Shown here in pieces: positions 23,146-33,323 of a DNA stretch of 62,500 nt. Origin of the DNA: Prorocentrum cordatum (Eukaryota; Sar; Dinophyceae; Prorocentrales; Prorocentraceae); NCBI GenBank assembly GCA_963575745.1, contig CAUYUJ010003682.1:1-62500 (forward strand). Reading direction: 5' to 3'. Position 1 is the first letter of the stretch; every line of letters begins with the position of its first letter. The notes under the pieces are model-generated. The model saw only the letters and a program-made list of their open reading frames with translations. It did not search any database and had not been told where the DNA came from. The position numbers were made by a program, and so were the translations under genes.

Positions 23146-24595
23146 CGCGGGGAGGCCTCCAGCCCAGGATCTCGCGCGATCCCATGGAGAGGCCGGCAGG
23201 GGACAGACCCACCGGTTGTTGAGAGTAGGCGTTCCTGGATGTCCAGATTCCACTATGGAGCTGCGCGCAGGAAACTAACAGTTTCATGTCCTAATCGTCG
23301 GTGCGACTCCGGAGGTGTGTCGCCGCGTCGTCCACGTTGGCCAGTTGATCCCAGACAGACGCTGCAGATGGAAAAAGGCAGCGGCACGCCTCCCCAGCGC
23401 CCTGCGCCCCGATCCTCCAGACCTGGCCCCCCAGGCATGCTCAGATCAAGGATGGGCCTGGCCAGGGAGCCGTGGATCTGTACACGCCGGTCGTTGAAAG
23501 TAGGTATTTCTGGATTCCCAGATTCCAATCTATTTTAAGCGCCTTCCTGCTTCAATGATCGAGTGGCTTAACCTCTTCCGTCCTCCCTCGGGGGCGGGCG
23601 GAGCCCAATCTGCTTTCAACGCCCTCCTACTTCATGCTTCTAGCTGCTTCTTCCGACCGATGGGTGCTGAACCTGGATTGCCAGTGCGTGTTCGGTACTG
23701 GAGTCGGAGAGCATCTGACCTCGAGTAGGGCCCAGCTCGATTCGATAATCCCATTCGATGCCGAGTTCACATGGCTCAATCCGGTTCGATGTCGGTTTCC
23801 TGGCGATCCGATGCGGCCCGATGTTTGCATGACGTTGTTGCGCATATCGTCGCAGCCGATCCGAAGCGATGTCGATGTCATCTTGATGCAGCCCGATCCG
23901 GTGCAAATTCCGATCCGATCCAATTTCCCGATTCGTTGTTGATTGATCCCGCCCCGGGTCCAAAGTCCAGCAATTGGCATCCGCGTTTCTTGGTCGCCCA
24001 GTCTCCACATCCAGCACCTCTTGACACGGCGATTCTGGTATCCGACGCCTCGCTTCCTGCACCCTCGTCCCCACGAAGAGCGCACCGATGCCCACACGCC
24101 CCCTTCTGTATCGGTGGAACATCAAGATAAAGCAGGAGTGATGAAAAGATGCCAGGCGTTCCAGAGAGTACGTTGCCTTTTGGCGAATCTAGGCTTCGGC
24201 TGAAGCCGGCAGAAGGCCGGCGAAAATAAAACGGTTGCGGGTTTGTTTGCGGAAGATCAGTGGAAGTCGGTGGACGTAAAAGTCGGATTTAGTTTTGTGG
24301 AGAGCCTAGTTTCCAGAGACGATCGCACAGTAGGCACACCAGGTGGGCTGGTTGGCCAGCGGGTACCTGACCACAATATCTTTATCCTGTGATGGGACCA
24401 GAGACCCCTGGGGCACACTGCGAGGCACAAGGTCGCCGAAGGATGTGCCCCTAGATTTCTGATGGCAGGATGTCGCAGCGCAGGCGGGTGCTGTAGATCG
24501 GCGGCGAGCACAGGGGGCAGGTGAGAGGGGGCGGGCCTCAGCAAAAGGCTCGGCAGGCCCTCGGCTCGCCGCTGAGTATAGGTATGTATGTATCC
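23146..24595. other. Intergenic stretch with a short direct repeat and a GATCC/GATTC-rich zone
   Basis: Two related copies of about 45 bp (23207-23255 and 23480-23525) share GAGTAGG/AAGTAGG and CCAGATTCCA. At 23720-23940, CGAT/GATCC words recur. No gene is recognised; a minus-strand open frame near 24306-24500 cannot be assigned. Confidence 0.4.
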
Positions 24596-24599
24596 ACGA

Positions 24600-24760
24600 T
24601 GGTAGGGAGGAGGAGGAGGAGGAGGAGGAGGAGGAGCAGGAGCAGGAGGAGGAGGAGGAGGCGGAGGAGGAGGAGGGAGAGGGAGAGGGAGAGGGAGAGG
24701 GAGAGGAGGGTAAGAACATGGGGAGGAGGAGGAGGAGCAGGAGGAGGAGAGGGAGAAAAT
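24600..24760. repeat. GGA and GGGAGA purine tract
   Basis: (GGA)n with GCAGGA interruptions, then (GGGAGA)n near 24675-24705, then GGA again. Confidence 0.9.
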
Positions 24761-25170
24761 GATAATAAGAAGGATAAGGATGAGGTACTGCATATGTATC
24801 CCCTCCATGATGGTTGGGTGGCCCCCCCCCCCGTCCCGTGCTGTGCCCGATGAGGCTGCGTAGTGATGCTCGGCGCCATGCTCCGCTCGCTTGCCGTGCT
24901 GTGCCGGCCTTCCGCGGCGCCTCTCATCGCGCGAGTTCCCCTAACTTGTCCACGCCCCTCTTGTGCTATCAACGACTCTGGGTAGGCACAAGAGTGGACC
25001 GTGTAGGTAGCGCTGGCGCGCTCTGATTCCCGATCTTGTTCTCTGATTCGTGATCTGATGGGCCGCGCGGACAGGCTGGTCGGAGATGGGCGTTGGAAAT
25101 ATGCGGAGCCCAGCCGAGGGGGACGGGGCAGGGAGCGATGAGGAACGGGTGGACGGAAGAGGGACCGATA

Positions 25171-25340
25171 CGGCCAACCCGCATCGTGAGGATGAGCAGT
25201 TTTCCAAGGTTGCCATTGCATCCTTCCCGTTCGGCCCATCCTTGGCCGCTTTCGTTGGCCGCGCCCCGCTCGCATAGTGTCGACATGGCCTTCAAGGCCT
25301 GCGCATCCTTACCGTGCGTCCTTATTATACGGGTTGACTG
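25171..25340. mobile_element. TIR element family A with TA on both sides
   Basis: The left end CGGCCAACCCG, with GTGAGGATG nearby, pairs with the right end CGGGTTGACTG preceded by GTCCTTATTATA. TA lies immediately outside both ends (25169-25170 and 25341-25342). At 170 bp with no coding capacity, this is the cleanest view of an uninterrupted family A right half. Confidence 0.75.
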
Positions 25341-25342
25341 TA

Positions 25343-27988
25343 GAGTGCAGGCAGGAAATTACTGGCAGGAGAGCTGCCGAAACAGGGCGATCACAGGACG
25401 AGTAACAGCCAGACTGCAGATCTCACCGATTAATCAGAGCAGGCGGACATATAATTGGACTGAAACCAGCCCATGTCGAGCGTGGTGCGCCGTTCCTGTC
25501 GGGGCGCGCAGGGGAGTTCATCACGCCACGAGGCATTCCCACTCTTGGACGGGACCTTTCAACGCTGAGTTATATCCTCTACACCGTCCGGCAAGCCTTG
25601 CCCCCAGCCTTCCGCCACAGGGGGCCTGGGACCCCGAGCACCCAAACATCCAGCACAAGAAGCGCTCGTACAGAATAGCAGCATTACGTGAGACAGGGGC
25701 TGTTCCGTCTTCACGGGCAGGACAGGCACGCGGGCCCAAGTAGGCCAGCCCGTTCGTTCGGATGGCCTGTGGTGCGCAGAGTTCCGAGCGACTCCGCTCT
25801 GGGACCCAGAAATCTCCCACGCTGACACGACGCGCGTGCGCGATGTTCTCTTTCAGAAATTACAGCTCTCTCAGCGGATCGTTTACGAGAGTCCTACCTG
25901 ACATACCGCTTCAATGGATGGATTTACTGCGTGGGACGTCGATCCCCTTCCCCGCTGACCACAAATTGGGGGAGTGGGGCGGCCAGGCTGGCCGTGAGCC
26001 TGCACACGATATGGTACCGGGGCCTTGGGCACAAGAAACAGCCCCGATTCGCTCGGGTGGTAATGGAGGGGTGGCATGCGTGGGGGGTCCAGGAAAGCCT
26101 GCCGACTCCCCCGCATGAGTTGCGGCACGAGTTGGGCAATGGTTTGGCGTGGGCGATGTCTGCTTTCCTGCTCTTTTTCGTAAAGAATGGGGGGTCAAGG
26201 AAAAGGCCCTAAAGGGGACCTTTAGGGCCCCTTTGGGAGCCAGCAGGCCCTAGAGCGCCCTGTCAGGGCCATTTCCTTCACCCCACGTGCAAGTCACCCC
26301 CCATTCAGGGCTCGTTTCGATTCCTTCGATTCGGTTCGATTCGATTTCGCTGGCTTCCGATTCCGATTCGATTCGACTTGGGATTCCGATTTGGGCTCCG
26401 ATTTATCAGTGGAGGCATACTAGCCAGCCGATCTCCGCCAATCCGATTCATTTCGATCGCCGATACGACTTGTCGATTCGATTCTGGACTCTCCTGCCCA
26501 TTACCACTTGTTCGAGATTACGACCACTTCGGAATGTTCAGGAACGATCAGACACTGATCACGCCCACTGGATTAAAAACAAGGGCGACCGACATACAGT
26601 GGAGACCCATGCCAAGAAGCACCTTGCTTGTCTCCAGGGTGCCCTTTGTTTCTTGGGTTCCGATGGTCTTGCGATGGGAATCGTGACGTTCCCACACCAG
26701 AAGTCCATGGACGCCCTGGGGTCTCAGGGTTGGGCTTCTTGTGGAAGGTTTCATGTGGACTGGCCTCCGCTCTGCTCCGTCGCCCCCGCCCTGTCGCCCC
26801 GACCCCAGGAGGAGCCGGAGCGCAGATGTGGCTGGATTTCTGGCCTCCGAGGCCACGTTTTCTGATCCGTACCGCTCGGCGGCGAGCGAAGGGTGCACAT
26901 TGGGAAACCGACCCCAGCCCCCTCAACGATGGATTTTACGTATCAACCTGCTGCAAGTATGGCGAGTGTGCATCAAACTATAGGTGCCCTGCAGGGGGGC
27001 GCCCGCGCGCGCGGTCTGATTGGTCTGAAGTTCCTCATGTGGGGGGCGGGGGGCGGTTGCCATGCGCTCACAGACGGGGAAAGCGAGGAGGAGAAGGAAG
27101 GCCTTCTCAGACGGCGCCGTGGCTTCTCAGAAGCCCTCGCGCCCTCTGGGAGGTCTTCGGTGCCTTCGGGGGAAGACTCCGCAAACTTCTCGAGAGGCCG
27201 CGGGATTTCCGAGCCTTCCGAGAAGGCCCGCGCCCTCTCGCTTCCCCCCTCGTCGTTCGCCGCCGAACGCTTTCTCGTCCATGCCACGCTTCCCCTGGCG
27301 CCCGGAGCTGGGGGCAGCAGCAGGGGGCACGGAGCGAGCGCCGACCGTCGAAGACAGACTGCAACCTCGTCTGCACGCAGTGGGCAAGCTCTCTTCGCGC
27401 GGCCTCTGCGCCAGCCTCTGCGCGGCCTCCCGCGAGCTCGCGTGGGGCTTCTGCGAGGCTTATGCTGAGCTTCGGAGAGGCTTCAGAGTGGCAGCACTGA
27501 TTTGCAATTAGAGGCCAAAGGATAGCAGCACTGCGCTCTCGGCACTTACCAATAAAGAGTCACACGTGTCATGGTGAGCCACAGTTGCAAACATTATAAT
27601 GGGTCCGAGAAGGATCAAACAATTCGCTACAGTAAGGACGTGTATGTCGAATGTGCCACCAATCCAATAACTAGCACACTTAGCTACAATTCTAAGAGTT
27701 AGCTCCAGGAGTCAGGAAAACAGCAGCATCCTTCATTTACCTGAATGTTCGAGTGCGCCTTAGATTTTGCCACGGGCCAAATAACTATGAGAAGCCCCAG
27801 TGCTGACTCACCGCCATATGTGTATGCAGTTTTAGCTAACCGTAGATCATTAATCTGCCAGAGGTTCGCCCAAAGCCTCTGCACCACGACCAGTTCGCAA
27901 CCCGCTTTCCGAATCCAAAGTGTTCATTACAGGGAGTTGAGTTTTCTTCGTCCTGAAGCCATATCGACAGCCCGTCCGCTACGATACT
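25343..27988. other. Long stretch without recognisable gene
   Basis: Several open frames exist on both strands, but none shows a family motif. A perfect 11-bp inverted pair GGCCCTAAAGG/CCTTTAGGGCC lies at about 26203-26227. A GATTC-rich zone spans 26315-26500. At 27080-27260 TTCTCAGAAGGC-like words recur. From about 27520 to 28400 the sequence is noticeably less GC-rich than its neighbours. Confidence 0.4.
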
Positions 27989-28318
27989 ATGGACTCAACG
28001 ACGCCAGCGATGTCACAACAGGAAGGGACCGGTCAGAATTGGTTGCGATCGGGACAACAGCAAGCGTGGTCTGTCCCAAGTGGCTACGATCGAGCGCCAT
28101 CGCATTGCAAGAACGAGAATTGGCCTGGGCCACTTTGGCAGCGGCTGCACGCCCAGGAAGTCCGAATTGCATTCATCAGATGCCCAGAGGTTTGCTTCAG
28201 CGACCAGCTCATGCGCCAGCCAGCATTCTACACTGGCCCAGAGGCTTACGCGGGAAGTTTTTACATGGGTGGTCCAGATGGTGGCATCTACACTGGCCAG
28301 CGACCAACCAGACTCTGA
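27989..28318 (+). CDS. Hypothetical short ORF (109 aa), weakly supported
   Basis: The frame encodes a Gln/Trp/Tyr/Gly-containing peptide with a C-terminal Tyr-Gly pattern (FYTGPEAYAG, FYMGGPDGG, IYTG) spaced as imperfect repeats. No known family is recognised, and overlapping frames on both strands are also open. It is listed because the Tyr-Gly pattern looks less random than the surrounding shadows. It could equally be non-coding. Confidence 0.15.
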   Translation: MDSTTPAMSQQEGTGQNWLRSGQQQAWSVPSGYDRAPSHCKNENWPGPLWQRLHAQEVRIAFIRCPEVCFSDQLMRQPAFYTGPEAYAGSFYMGGPDGGIYTGQRPTRL

Positions 28319-28439
28319 AGCCCTGGACTGCCAGGGCGCTGACTTCTGGCGGGATAGCACTACACATTTCTCAACGCAGAGGTTGCTCAAGCATGTAAGC
28401 TCAAGCTGAGCTCGAGCTCAAGAATTTGCTCGTTGAGTC

Positions 28440-29010
28440 GGGATGCGAAGTCCGTACGGAGTAAGTCCGCACCAGGTGCTTGGCCTCGTTTGGGCTTACT
28501 CCGTCTGAGCTTAGCCTCATGGCCTCTCCTTACATGATGCTGAGTCCGTAAGGAGTCAGTTCGCACGAAGTTATCGGCCTCCGTCGTTGGCCTACTCCAT
28601 CTGGACTTAGTTTCTCGTGGTGGGACGCTAAGTCCGTACGAAGTAAGTCCGCACGGAGTGTTCGGCCTCCGTCGTTGGCTTACTTCATCTGGACTTAACC
28701 TCCCCTGATGGGGCGCTGAGTCCGTACGGAGTAAGTCCGCACGCAGTGCTCGGCCCCCGTGTGGGCTTATCCCGTCTGGACATAGCTTCTCCTGATGGGA
28801 TGTTAAGCCCGTAGGGCTCTTAACTCTCAACTCCCCGTGGGAGCTCTTTTATATCCACGGAGGGCTTTTTATAAAACAATACATATATATAATCCCACGG
28901 AGAGTTCGGCCTCCGTCTTGGCTGACCCCATTTGAACTTAACCTCTCTTGGTGGGACGCTAAGTACGTACGACGTAGGTCCGCACGGAGTATTCGACCCC
29001 CGTAGGGGCT
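28440..29010. repeat. Tandem array of about 110-bp units
   Basis: Four to five units share AGTCCGTACGGAGTAAGTCC, GGCCTCCGTCGTTGGC and CATCTGGACTTA words (near 28455, 28545, 28630 and 28720). A further, more diverged unit lies at about 28895-29010 after an AT-rich break at 28858-28893. Non-coding. Confidence 0.85.
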
Positions 29011-29254
29011 TCTGCCCGCCGCCAGTGGTTTCCCGTTCCTCCCCCCCAGCGCCTCCTCTTTCTCCCCCGTCGTGCCAAATTGGCGCGGCGCCCATGCCAC
29101 GAAGGAGTTGCGACGCCAGGGAGGGAGCGGGGGGCGGAGAGGATCGGATCGGATCGGCCGCCCTCGGAAGTGCCCGTCACGCGAGCAGGTGCCGGGGGGA
29201 CTGCGGCGCCGACGAGCATCATTGCGCAAGCGGGGAGGAAGGCGGCAAGCGCCT

Positions 29255-29612
29255 TCCTCCCCAGACCCCCGACGTTGTGATTTTTTCGCTGCGTCGACCC
29301 CCAGGGGTCTCGGCCCACTCCCAGGGGACTGGCTTTCTGTCCTGAGTCGTTTTCTGACGGCCCAGTTAAGGGCCCCCAGGGGCCGAAGATATTGAAAAAT
29401 TTCCCGTCGTGATTTTGTCACAGCGCGAGACCCCCTCGAGTAATGAAAAAATCACGACGGGAGGTTTTTCGCTATTTTCGGCCTCCGGGGGCCCTCGCCG
29501 GGCCTCGGGAGCGTCAAAAAACGACGCAGGATGCAAAGCCGGTCATGGGGAACGGGTCGGGACCTCTGGGGGTCGACGTAATGAAAAAATCATTACGTCG
29601 GGGGTCTGGGGC
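29255..29612. repeat. Large imperfect palindrome (foldback repeat)
   Basis: Two arms of about 160-170 bp face each other around position 29432. Matching pairs include CCCCAGACCCCCGACG (29259-29274) with CGTCGGGGGTCTGGGG (29597-29612), GTCGACCCCCAGGGGTC with its counterpart near 29560-29576, and CCCGTCGTGATTTT with AAAATCACGACGGG next to the centre. A second, smaller perfect hairpin, GACGTAATGA/TCATTACGTC, lies in the right arm near 29575-29600. No coding signal is seen. Confidence 0.85.
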
Positions 29613-29814
29613 GCGAGGAGGTCTGGGTCGCTCGCTCCCCAGCGGACATGGGCACGCCTGCTCGGTGCCGGCCCGGGCCGCGCCGGCGCACCCGTGGCCG
29701 CCGGGCGTGGCCGCGCGAAGCCCGGGGGGGCCAGTCGGCAGGCCCCGGGCGAGGGGGTGGCGGGCTCTCGCCGCGCTTGGGAGACCAAGGCAGCAGCCAG
29801 AAGAGCCAGGCCTC

Positions 29815-29912
29815 GTTTTTTTTTTTTTTATATATATATTTATATATATATATATATATATAATATATATATATATATTATATATTATTTATATATATAT
29901 ATATTAAAAAAA
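29815..29912. repeat. AT tract (poly-T, (TA)n, poly-A)
   Basis: T11, then imperfect (TA)n and TATTATAT words, then an A run. It is nearly self-complementary. Confidence 0.95.
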
Positions 29913-29929
29913 ATGAAGCTGGCCCCGGG

Positions 29930-30020
29930 GAGGTGCTCTGCCATTTTCGGTCCCTGGGGGTCCCTTTTGCTGGGCCCCAGGGCCACCGAGTAACGACTCA
30001 GGATGAAAAGCCCAGCCTGG
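29930..30020 (+). repeat. Diverged half-copy of the 29.4-kb palindrome arm
   Basis: The sequence from CCATTTTCGG through GACTCAGGATGAAAAGCC follows the right arm of the palindrome at about 29470-29550, with many substitutions. Confidence 0.6.
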
Positions 30021-30059
30021 GGACGAAGCGAAGGGGCAATGCCCAGACTGGGGCAAGGA

Positions 30060-31115
30060 GCGGTAGGACGGGCTGGGCGTTTCGCCGGAGGCTTCCTCAC
30101 CGTCCGCAGTCCTGAAGCTTCGACTTTGGAAGAGCTTCCGGAATGGAGGGCGGTTCCTTTCAAAATGTGGTTTTCGCCTGAGCGCCGCGCATACTTGTTT
30201 CAAATGTGTGCGGCAGCTTCTCGGATGGTGGGGAGGCTTTTAAAATATAGTATTCCTTTCAGCGCCAAGCACGTTCGTCTTAAGATGTTGCAACAGCTCC
30301 TCGGATGGGGGGGGAACTGTGGTTATCGCTTGAGCGCCGCGCACATGCGTTGTAAAAGTGTGCATCCGTTTCACGGATGGACGGGTGATGGTTTTCAGAA
30401 AGAAGTCATCGTTCTAGCGCCGCGCACATTCGTGCCAAAAGTTCGCATCAGCTTCACGGATGGAGACGGGTGGTTTTCAAAATGCAGTTCTAGCTTAGGC
30501 GCCACGCAAGTTCGTGCACAAGCTTGCAATAGGTTTCACGTATGCAGGGCGACTTCTGTCCAACATGTGGTTACCAGTTCAGCTCCGCGCGCATTTGTCG
30601 TTAAAGCTTGCAACAGCTTCGCGTATGGAGCGGGGTTGTTTTCAAAATGTGCGTTGTCTCCTCAGTGCCGCGCACATGCGTAGTAAAAGTTATAACAGCT
30701 TCTGGCAGGCTGTTCTTTTTCAAAATTAATCCTTCGCGTTTGCGCCGTACACGTTCGTCGTAAAAGTTTGTAACAAATTTACGGATGGACGGCGGCTCGT
30801 TTTCAAAATGTGGTTGTCGCTTCAGCGCCGCGCACGTTTGTTTGAAAAGTTCGCAACGGCTTCACGCATGGAGGGCTGGTGGTTTTTAACATGTGGTCCT
30901 CGCTTTGGCGCCGCGCACACTCGTTGCAACCATTTGCTGTGTTCGCACTGATGTAGGAGCGTCGTTTTCAAAATGGTGCTCTACTGTTAAAGCCGCGCAC
31001 ATGACTTTTCTTCATCGTGGATGGAAGGCAGCTCCTTTTCAGAATGGGGTTTTCGCTCCAGCGCCCGCGCAGTTGTTGATTTTAACGCAGCGTTTCGCAG
31101 GAGGGAGAACTGCCA
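30060..31115 (+). repeat. 83-bp satellite array with tail module, about twelve monomers
   Basis: A tail module (GGGCGTTTCGCCGGAGGCTTC..CCTGAAGCTTCG, about 30070-30125) is followed by monomers marked by AGCGCCGCGCACATTCG-like boxes near 30183, 30271, 30334, 30417, 30499, 30580, 30664, 30742, 30823, 30905, 30991 and 31059. Each monomer also has CACGGATGGA and TTTTCAAAATGTGG boxes. It is the same family as 22290-22760 and 44712-45365, here with many more monomers. Confidence 0.9.
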
Positions 31116-31802
31116 TCTTTCAAAGTCATGGTATCGCTGGAGAGCTCGTGACTGTTGCTTGAGATTCTTCCGACGATCGCACTCACAAGGGTAGATTGGT
31201 GCAACAGTTAAACAGATGGGGGGGCGGTCCGTCTTAGAAAGGGGAAAATCATTGGAAACCTCGTTGGAATGATCATTGCCTGTCAGCCTTCGTGACAACG
31301 CGCCAGACACATGCAAGGCAGTTCCATTTCGAAATTGAGCCCTCGACAAAATTGCAGGCCCAAATGTGCTGGTCTTTTGAGGGCGACCTTCTGAAAGTCA
31401 ACAGGAAGACCTTGTAGGGGCGCATGGGGAGGGGACTTGGGACGGGAGGGTGTATTGCAACATCGTTTCTGTATTGTTTTGTTTACTCGTGTCCTCCCCC
31501 TCATCCTCCGCCACCTCCCTCTCGTCCTCCTCCTCGCCTCGCAGGTTTTGGTCTCGGAAGGGCCCCCCATCCCTCCCAGAGTCTGGGCCAGGCTAGGAAT
31601 GCTTGCGCACCAGCCCAGGACCCAAAACGGACGTGGCCAGGACCAGAAGCGGCACACAATTGTCGATTTCCAAAAACTTCGTACGGAGCAAAACCTGGCC
31701 CCATGCAGGCACGTACAGCGTGAGGCCCCGTCGAGGTTGATGGCGAAAATTGTCAGCATCGTAGTCTCCGGCGTTTCCGTCGGTCCCCTCGTCACGTACA
31801 AT

Positions 31803-31824
31803 TCCGTAGCCATGTGGGCTCAAG
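31803..31824 (+). other. Spliced-leader relict upstream of the TPT gene
   Basis: 20 of the 22 positions match the dinoflagellate leader; the two differences lie in the central TTT. It stands 61 nt before the chosen start codon of the transporter gene on the same strand. The position shows that an ancestor of this locus passed through a trans-spliced mRNA that was copied back into the genome. Confidence 0.85.
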
Positions 31825-31885
31825 ACATTTTCTCGTTGCTTGGTCCTCACAGGCCCTCCGCCTGCCCGGGCAAGTCGGTCGCGCC

Positions 31886-32204
31886 ATGAAGCTGGGCACC
31901 AGCGCTGTGGCGCTGGTGCTTGCGGTGTGGATAGCCCTCAGCGCCGGTCTCATCATATTCAACGCCAAGTTGCTGAACAGCTTCAGGCATCCCATCCTGC
32001 TGACATGCTGGCACCAGTTTGTAAGCGTCGTCTTGATCATGTGCGTCCGCGCCGGGTTTCCCGCTCTGGTGTACACTGGAGACATAGAGAAGCAGTTGCC
32101 TCCATTGACGCTCCGCTCGGCCATTGCGCTGGGCTTGCCCGTCGCGGTTTGCCAGAGCATTTGCCTGGTGTGTGGAAACACAGCCATCATGTATCCCGCT
32201 GCCT
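31886..32204 (+). CDS. TPT/SLC35-type sugar transporter, exon 1
   Basis: This exon encodes the N-terminal part of a triose-phosphate-transporter/nucleotide-sugar-transporter family protein (drug/metabolite transporter fold, normally ten membrane helices, in Golgi, ER or plastid envelope). The start is the first ATG after the SL relict. Helix 1 (about residues 5-28) ends in IIFNAKLL, and RHPILLTCWHQ starts helix 2, a typical TPT pattern. A third helix reads IALGLPVAVCQSICLVCGNTA. The end is inferred: a GT donor at 32205 keeps the frame with exon 2, and a GC donor (GCAAG) at 32208 is also possible with the same phase. Substrate cannot be inferred. Confidence 0.8.
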
Positions 32205-32559
32205 GTGGCAAGCCCCGCAGTTGTGGCAGCGAAGCATTGAGGTCCACGCGGAGAAGTTACGGTCAGAAACCATTGATTAGCATGTGGCGCAGCCGCTTCT
32301 GGCTCACCACGCTTCGGCGCGACACGGTATCCACTTCCTGGTCTCTAGGCGTCCACGTCCCGAGTTTTTCCCCACCTCCCGCCCTGTGGAGCGGAGCGAC
32401 ATGCTATCAGCTCGCAGGGCGTAGCGTGCCGCCAGGGCCGCCGCCACGACACGCTAAGCAAAATTCCCCGACCGTATAACCTCGGCATGACCATTTCGTA
32501 GCAGCCGGGGGGGCGGCGCTCAGATGCTCCAGCGAGTCGCGGCTGTAGCGTTGCATGGT

Positions 32560-32774
32560 TGTTGCGTTTTCCGTTGGGGGCGTCTTGGGGGCATCGTCGA
32601 GTTTTTCCCCACGTCCTACGTGGGGGTCTTGTTTTCTCTGCACTACCTCCGCGCAGGAACCTCCCCCCCTCTCTTCCACCTCATCAGCGTCACTATCACC
32701 ATCGTCATCAGTATTCACATTCGCTGGCACACGCATCACCATGACCACCATCACCATACACACATCATCCTCAT
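32560..32774. other. Intron segment with CAT/CAC-rich target sequence
   Basis: A perfect CCCACGT/ACGTGGG inverted pair occurs near 32608-32625. From about 32690 the sequence is rich in CATCAC, CACCAT and CATCATC and ends in CAT at the retroelement boundary. Confidence 0.6.
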
Positions 32775-32894
32775 GCCCACTACTTCGTTGTAGATTGCCA
32801 GACGTCACAGCAGGAGAGGCCGCATTTCATGGCCATGGATCCGTGCAGCATTCCTTTGCCATTCCATTGCCATTTGAGGTCTCTTTGTTGCGCT
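32775..32894 (+). repeat. Split direct repeat A1
   Basis: Identical over 120 bp to A2 at 39339-39458. It begins GCCCACTACTTCG directly after the CAT core at 32772-32774. Confidence 0.95.
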
Positions 32895-32910
32895 GAGACC
32901 TTGCCGGGGG

Positions 32911-33321
32911 ATGGAGGCCGGGCTGGCGAGGCTGCTCCACGACTTGGGGCAGGCGCTGACCACCGCCTTCGTCGTCCGGGCCTCAGTGGCCGACTGCCCG
33001 GACTGCTGGTGCAGTCCGGCCTTGCACTGCCCAGCGCTGCAGTGCACGTGCCCCAGCGGCGAGGGCACCCTGGCGGCCGCCGCCACCCCGGGGTGCCCCG
33101 GGTCCCAGCTGGCCTGGGTGGCTGGCCTCTCGCTGCTCCTGGGCGCCGTGCTCGGGGCCGCGGCCGTCTCGTGGGCCTTGCGGCCTCGCCCGAGGGCGCT
33201 TGCGGCGCCCGCCGCGGCGCCCGTGGAGGCGGACAGCGCGCCGGTGGGCGACGACCTCGCGCACCTCGCGCTGGAGCAGGCAAAGGCCTTCCGCAGGACG
33301 CCGGGTGCCGCCGCCTGTTGA
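32911..33321 (+). CDS. Retroelement ORF1: small cysteine-rich, single-helix membrane protein
   Basis: This 136-aa frame starts 17 bp after A1. Residues about 25-60 hold eight cysteines in a CPDCWC..C..LQCTC-like cluster, followed by one strong hydrophobic helix (LAWVAGLSLLLGAVLGAAAV, about 69-88) and then an Ala/Pro-rich tail. The stop codon at 33319 is two bases before the Gag ATG. The function is unknown; its place at the head of the element and the tight spacing suggest co-expression with Gag. An alternative overlapping frame (from 32829) reaches Gag without a stop, so an N-terminal extension of Gag is another reading. Confidence 0.6.
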   Translation: MEAGLARLLHDLGQALTTAFVVRASVADCPDCWCSPALHCPALQCTCPSGEGTLAAAATPGCPGSQLAWVAGLSLLLGAVLGAAAVSWALRPRPRALAAPAAAPVEADSAPVGDDLAHLALEQAKAFRRTPGAAAC

Positions 33322-33323
33322 AG

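Noticed and set aside
28385-28430. Possible SL-like sequence (repeated GCTCAAG words)
   Set aside because: Only the last bases match; CCGTAGCC and the central part are absent.
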